Shown: positions 5,238-7,815 of the stretch, in pieces | Layout: each line of letters begins with the position of its first letter | Position numbering within the stretch: position 1 is the first letter of the stretch | Assembly (NCBI GenBank): GCA_002861585.1 | Contig: PJQJ01000002.1 | Coordinates: forward strand, 10,369-18,183 | Origin: Candidatus Saccharimonadota bacterium | GTDB taxonomy: Bacteria > Patescibacteriota > Saccharimonadia > Saccharimonadales > Saccharimonadaceae | Direction of reading: 5' to 3' | DNA length: 7,815 bases | Notes under the pieces: model-generated | The model's input: only the letters and a program-made list of their open reading frames with translations | Databases searched by the model: none | Told to the model about the DNA's origin: nothing | Position numbers and translations under genes: made by a program

Positions 5238-6248
5238 TTAGACGTCCTGTCTCTGAGGTGGAAGGTTGATTTTGTGCGGATTACGAGCTGCAACTTTACG
5301 AAGATCAGAAAAAGCATCGAATTCATCATCTATTTTACGGCCTAGGAGCGCTTCTATAACGTCTTCGAGACTAATAATGCCAACGGTCTCCCGGTTTTCG
5401 TTGACCACGACAAATAGATGATGATGGGTACGCAAAAAGGCATGCAGTGCATGATCAAGAGTTGCATCGTGCCGAATGTAGAAAACTTTTGACTGCATTG
5501 CCTCTCTTGCTAGCTGCACAGTCTTATCAAGCGAGATTACATCGTGCAGATAGAGCATGCCTACCACGTGATCGATGTCGCCTTCGATAATCGGGAAACG
5601 ACTATGCCCTGTTCGATGCAACCTATCTAGAAGGAGTGCGCCTACCGTCTCGTTAGCCTCGACCGTCTCGACGACTGATCGCGGCGTCATAATGTCCTCT
5701 ACTCGAAGTTCACTAAACTGCAAGCTGTGTTGCAGAAGATCTCGCTCGTTGGGACTAAGAACACCTTTAGCCTGTTGTGTCAGAAACAAGAGTTCCTCTT
5801 TTGAGTGCAGTGTCACCGGCGGCAGCTCTGAGTCCTGCTGAAAGAATCGTAGCGGCCCCTTCAACTGCGCTGCAAGTTCGAGTATTTTTACTTCGTTTTT
5901 ACTGTACCACTCCTCTGCTCCGCCACGAACCATGTGTGTGCGACCAAAAATAGGAAGAAGCAACAACCCGACCATAGACCAAAAGGCACCAACCCAAAAG
6001 CCATAGGCAGTGACTAGTAGCGTTATAAATAGCACTGTCAGTACAGCCTCAAGCAAAAACCGCAAAGCGCGAACTTGCGGCAGATGCCGTTCACGTTCCT
6101 GCAGGGCAATAGCCTCCTTGTCGTGCTGCTTGACACGACGCTCAAGCTCAAAGGCGCTAATAGGAGTCGAAGGCACCCGGAAAGCTCTTACCATTGTTAG
6201 GAGCAACCACGAAAGTAAAGAGATAATAAAAAGTGTTTTTGTTGGCAT
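5238..6248 (-). CDS. CNNM/CorC-like membrane protein with a CBS domain pair
   Basis: This 336-aa protein resembles the CNNM-CBS family (HlyC/CorC, YtfL, MpfA), members of which are linked to Mg2+ and other divalent-cation efflux. The N-terminal membrane part has three likely helices at about 4-22, 62-82 and 84-101, divergent from a standard DUF21 domain. LSPNERDLLQHSLQFSELRV leads into CBS1 (DIMTPRSVVE at 185-194, GHSRFPIIEGDIDHVVGMLYLHDV at 214-237) and CBS2 (~250-303, ending VGIISLEDVIEALLG). The usual C-terminal CorC_HlyC domain is absent; the protein ends ~33 residues after CBS2. I chose the ATG at 6248 because AAGG lies 6 nt upstream and the hydrophobic N-terminus begins there. A longer frame to 6431 would overlap dsbA. 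It is transcribed away from dsbA and toward aspS, with no clear terminator before aspS. The cation role is inferred from the family only. Confidence 0.85.
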   Translation of the reverse strand: MPTKTLFIISLLSWLLLTMVRAFRVPSTPISAFELERRVKQHDKEAIALQERERHLPQVRALRFLLEAVLTVLFITLLVTAYGFWVGAFWSMVGLLLLPIFGRTHMVRGGAEEWYSKNEVKILELAAQLKGPLRFFQQDSELPPVTLHSKEELLFLTQQAKGVLSPNERDLLQHSLQFSELRVEDIMTPRSVVETVEANETVGALLLDRLHRTGHSRFPIIEGDIDHVVGMLYLHDVISLDKTVQLAREAMQSKVFYIRHDATLDHALHAFLRTHHHLFVVVNENRETVGIISLEDVIEALLGRKIDDEFDAFSDLRKVAARNPHKINLPPQRQDV

Positions 6249-6278
6249 ACTAGACCTTATTGTACGAAAAATGCTTGC

Positions 6279-6287
6279 GTTATAACA
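6279..6287 (-). promoter_or_regulatory. Extended -10 promoter element for the CBS-domain gene
   Basis: TGTTATAAC on the minus strand is an extended -10 (TG-n-TATAAC). It predicts a start near 6272 and a leader of about 24 nt that includes the AAGG Shine-Dalgarno. A -35 match is not evident. A second candidate -10, TACAAT at 6264-6259, would place the start only 3-4 nt before the ATG. Confidence 0.45.
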
Positions 6288-6296
6288 GTAGTCGCC

Positions 6297-6325
6297 TGTA
6301 CACCTCTGTCCATAAGCGATATTAT
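6297..6325 (+). promoter_or_regulatory. Probable promoter of the dsbA-like gene, overlapped by an inverted repeat
   Basis: TGTACA (6297-6302), a 17-bp spacer and TATTAT (6320-6325) make a moderate sigma70-like match. The start would be near 6332, ahead of AAGGAG (6342-6347) and the ATG at 6355. CCATAA (6310-6315) and TTATGG (6322-6327) flank and cover the -10, so a repressor could bind here. That is inference. Confidence 0.45.
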
Positions 6326-6354
6326 GGATTGGAGAAATTTCAAGGAGACCTATA

Positions 6355-7065
6355 ATGAACAGAACTCGATGGATTATTTTTAGTGTATTCATTCTTGCCC
6401 TAATTGGTACTCTCGTATACACGAGCAACAAGGATTCAAATAGTGCAAATAAGATTGACCCACAAACTATTCAAAAGACTGGACCAAATGCCGATCGCGT
6501 ATACGGTAACAAGGATGCAAAAGTTGTCCTGTTCGAATACGGTGATTTTCAGTGTCCAAGCTGTGGTAATGCCTATCCAATTGTTAAGCAGGTGAAAGAG
6601 AAGTACAAAGATCAGATTGCTTTTGTCTACCGTAACTACCCGCTAACCAGCATCCATCCACATGCCCTGGCTGCTTCGACTGCAGCTGAGGCTGCTGGCA
6701 AACAGGGTAAGTTTTGGGAAATGCACGATAAATTGTTTGAAAATCAGCAAGCTTGGTCGAGCGTTAATCCTGAAGTACGAACACAGGTATTCGAAGGCTA
6801 CGCACGTGAGCTTGGTCTTAACATCGATCAGTTCAATAAGGACCTTCGAAGCGAAGATGTGAAGAATAAAGTTGCACGAGATCGTCAGATTGGTCGTGAT
6901 ATCGGTGTGAGCGGTACGCCAACTTTCTTCCTGCAGGGTCGTCAGCTCGAGAACAATCAGTGGAACTCTGTTGAGGCCTTGGATAAAACCATTGCTGATG
7001 CATTAAAACAAGCAGGTGTTAGTGCTCCACAAGCACCAGAGAGCACCGAACAACCAGCTCAGTAG
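6355..7065 (+). CDS. DsbA-like thiol:disulfide oxidoreductase, membrane-anchored
   Basis: This 236-aa protein has a thioredoxin fold of the DsbA / Thioredoxin_4 type and should form disulfides in exported proteins. An uncleaved N-terminal anchor spans about residues 6-23. The domain begins at RVYGNKDAKVVLFEYGDFQC, with the active site CPSC at C67-C70. PHALAASTAAEAAGKQGKFW is the helical insertion typical of DsbA. The cis-proline loop is VSGTPTFFLQG near the C-terminal third. The last ~20 residues are a low-complexity Ala/Pro/Gln/Glu tail. AAGGAG sits 7 nt before the ATG and a strong terminator follows, so it appears monocistronic. The regenerating partner (DsbB or VKOR) is not in this window. 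The gene diverges from the CBS-domain gene. The secreted protein at 1-213 shows just one cysteine in its visible part, so no client can be named from this window. Confidence 0.93.
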   Translation: MNRTRWIIFSVFILALIGTLVYTSNKDSNSANKIDPQTIQKTGPNADRVYGNKDAKVVLFEYGDFQCPSCGNAYPIVKQVKEKYKDQIAFVYRNYPLTSIHPHALAASTAAEAAGKQGKFWEMHDKLFENQQAWSSVNPEVRTQVFEGYARELGLNIDQFNKDLRSEDVKNKVARDRQIGRDIGVSGTPTFFLQGRQLENNQWNSVEALDKTIADALKQAGVSAPQAPESTEQPAQ

Positions 7066-7083
7066 GTTATTACCTAGCAATAT

Positions 7084-7111
7084 AAAAAGCCCCGGCTAAC
7101 CGGGGCTTTTT
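7084..7111. terminator. Strong bidirectional intrinsic terminator (dsbA-like gene and the 30-aa gene)
   Basis: AAAAAGCCCCGG pairs perfectly with CCGGGGCTTTTT around a CTAA loop, a 12-bp stem with a GC-rich core and an A-tract/T-tract on the two sides. It therefore works in both directions. It lies 18 bp after the dsbA-like stop and 13 bp after the stop of the minus-strand small ORF. Confidence 0.93.
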
Positions 7112-7124
7112 CATTTTTTATTTC

Positions 7125-7217
7125 CTAGTGGGCGATGAATAGCTGCCACTCAGGTGGAACAACGTCCACCTCGATTCGCGTAGCACGTGATGGTACTATA
7201 CGCACAGAAATCGGCAT
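7125..7217 (-). CDS. Putative 30-aa small protein (or small RNA with an ORF) in its own transcription unit
   Basis: An ATG at 7217-7215 opens 30 codons ending in TAG at 7127-7125. The product starts MPISVRIV, has a hydrophilic middle with VDVVPPEW, and ends WQLFIAH. It has no signal peptide or membrane helix and I recognise no family. The case for a real gene is its signals. A full AAGGAGG (7228-7222) lies 4 nt before the ATG, an in-frame TAA four codons upstream fixes the start, and TTGACC-N17-TAAGAT with a TG extension lies about 60-85 bp upstream. A strong terminator lies 13 bp downstream. The transcript would be about 180 nt. Alternatives are a noncoding or dual-function small RNA, or a degraded remnant of a longer gene. 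I favour a real small gene, without any functional assignment. Confidence 0.6.
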   Translation of the reverse strand: MPISVRIVPSRATRIEVDVVPPEWQLFIAH

Positions 7218-7221
7218 GTAT

Positions 7222-7228
7222 CCTCCTT
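7222..7228 (-). promoter_or_regulatory. Full anti-SD-complementary Shine-Dalgarno of the 30-aa ORF
   Basis: AAGGAGG on the minus strand is the most complete Shine-Dalgarno match I found in the window. It is 4 nt from the ATG at 7217, slightly closer than for aspS (6 nt) or the dsbA-like gene (7 nt), which have AAGGAG. It decides the start of the 30-codon ORF. Confidence 0.7.
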
Positions 7229-7274
7229 ATGCAATCCGCGTTGAAATTGGTGTGTTTCTACGGACGCAAGAATA

Positions 7275-7303
7275 ATCTTATCAAGCCTAACTTTAGGGGT
7301 CAA
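7275..7303 (-). promoter_or_regulatory. Sigma70-type promoter with extended -10 for the small-ORF unit
   Basis: On the minus strand TTGACC (7303-7298), a 17-bp spacer and TAAGAT (7280-7275) are preceded by TGA, giving an extended -10. The predicted start near 7268 leaves a leader of about 50 nt. In this leader UGCGUCCG can pair with CGGAUUGCA (one bulge), just before the Shine-Dalgarno. The promoter begins 27 bp after the corA stop. Confidence 0.65.
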
Positions 7304-7329
7304 GCATAAGTTCTTTGAGATTTCAATAG

Positions 7330-7815
7330 CTAAAAAATTCGTTTGATACGCGCAATCAAAAATATCGTAATCGCCACAAGCATCGTTATTAGCACAATAG
7401 CGGCATATGCCCACGTTTCCTCTTGAAACGGCAATGCTATATTCATACCGTACATACCAAAAAAGACGTTCGGCAGTGCAATCATCACGGTAGCCCCAGT
7501 AAGAATTTTCATTGAGCGGTTTAGATTATTAGAGCTGATGGTTGAGTAAGCTTCGCGGATGTTTACAATCGATTTAATATTACTCTGACACCCCTCAATC
7601 GACTGTTCATTATTAAGTAGCAGGTCCTCGACAATGTCTTGATCCTGATCAAATAGTGGGATGTGCCGGCCCAGCAAGAGACGACGCAGGATTGCCGTTG
7701 TTGGAAGTAGTGCCGAGAGGAACTCATTAAGCTCGTCCTCAATCAGCACAAAATCAATAAAGTCTTGGTTGGCAACATTATGCGTTCGAAGACGAGAGCG
7801 GATGATCTTCGTTTG
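7330..7815 (-). CDS. corA: CorA-type magnesium/divalent cation channel, C-terminal 161 residues (partial)
   Basis: The frame is open from the window edge to TAG at 7332-7330, so the N-terminal part lies beyond 7815. The visible part matches the CorA C-terminal half. It shows a long helical stalk (EDELNEFLSALLPTTAILRR, NNEQSIEGCQSNIKSIVNIR, REAYSTISSNNLNRSMKIL), then TM1 ending in the pore signature FGMYGMNI, with the invariant GMN. A short periplasmic loop PFQEETW comes next, followed by TM2 (about 20 hydrophobic residues) and a basic cytosolic end RIKRIF. CorA pentamers carry Mg2+ (also Co2+ or Ni2+) inward across the membrane. The loop is acidic (EE), like the MPEL loop of other CorA proteins. 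There is no clear terminator between this gene and the small-ORF promoter, so read-through is possible. A start within the visible part (such as GTG at 7749) is unlikely because the CorA-like helix continues upstream. Confidence 0.92.
   Translation of the reverse strand, partial: QTKIIRSRLRTHNVANQDFIDFVLIEDELNEFLSALLPTTAILRRLLLGRHIPLFDQDQDIVEDLLLNNEQSIEGCQSNIKSIVNIREAYSTISSNNLNRSMKILTGATVMIALPNVFFGMYGMNIALPFQEETWAYAAIVLITMLVAITIFLIARIKRIF

Noticed and set aside
6249..6431. N-terminal extension of the CBS-domain protein (start at 6431 giving 397 aa)
   Set aside because: It would overlap the start of the divergent dsbA-like gene and both promoters. The added residues look unlike the family, and the ATG at 6248 has an AAGG at good spacing and begins a natural membrane helix.
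7196..7414. 72-codon minus-strand frame overlapping the end of corA
   Set aside because: It is an out-of-frame shadow of corA running over the small-ORF promoter; it has no Shine-Dalgarno and an unlikely composition.
1..7815. CRISPR arrays, insertion sequences, attachment sites
   Set aside because: I saw no regularly spaced repeats, transposase or integrase motifs, or terminal inverted repeats; the only sizeable inverted repeats are the two terminators and the aspS leader.

Overview
The window looks like chromosomal DNA from a small-genome Patescibacteria/CPR bacterium, most likely Candidatus Saccharibacteria (TM7). The pointers are an archaeal-type, apparently non-discriminating AspRS, short secreted or single-pass membrane proteins of unknown function, a reduced MutY and very compact gene packing. 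TGA closes at least two genes (positions 213-215 and 1367-1369), so the UGA-to-glycine recoding of Gracilibacteria/Absconditabacteria is not used here. The lineage is inferred from gene content; no rRNA is present. I see no mobile element, CRISPR array, tRNA or rRNA.

Layout. (a) 1-3172, minus strand: a tight four-gene run, transcribed from about 3193 downward. It holds a 601-aa membrane-anchored PEGA-like/beta-propeller protein, a PCD/DCoH-like protein with eroded catalytic histidines, a MutY-like glycosylase lacking the Fe-S cysteines, and a signal-peptide protein cut by the window edge. Gaps are 14, 0 and -1 nt. (b) 3173-3286: back-to-back divergent sigma70-like promoters for this operon and for a 140-aa single-pass membrane protein on the plus strand. 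(c) 3710-3772: a 14-bp hairpin between the convergent ends of that gene and aspS. (d) 3773-6248, minus strand: a CBS-pair CNNM/CorC-like membrane protein, then a 154-bp gap holding a structured aspS leader, then aspS. (e) 6249-6354: a divergent promoter region, then a plus-strand DsbA-like thiol oxidoreductase with its own terminator. (f) 7112-7329: a compact minus-strand transcription unit with a good promoter, a full Shine-Dalgarno and a 30-codon ORF, ending at the same bidirectional terminator as dsbA. (g) 7330-7815: the C-terminal part of a CorA-type Mg2+ channel with its GMN signature, running off the window.

How the genes relate. They are mostly housekeeping and envelope functions: oxidative-damage DNA repair (MutY-like), translation (AspRS, implying Asp-tRNA(Asn) plus GatCAB amidation elsewhere in the genome), extracytoplasmic disulfide formation (DsbA-like) and two divalent-cation-related membrane proteins (CorA, CNNM/CBS). 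The most interesting items are the hidden 30-aa gene or small RNA at 7125-7217, the structured aspS leader at 5103-5171, and the two atypical members of old enzyme families in the first operon.
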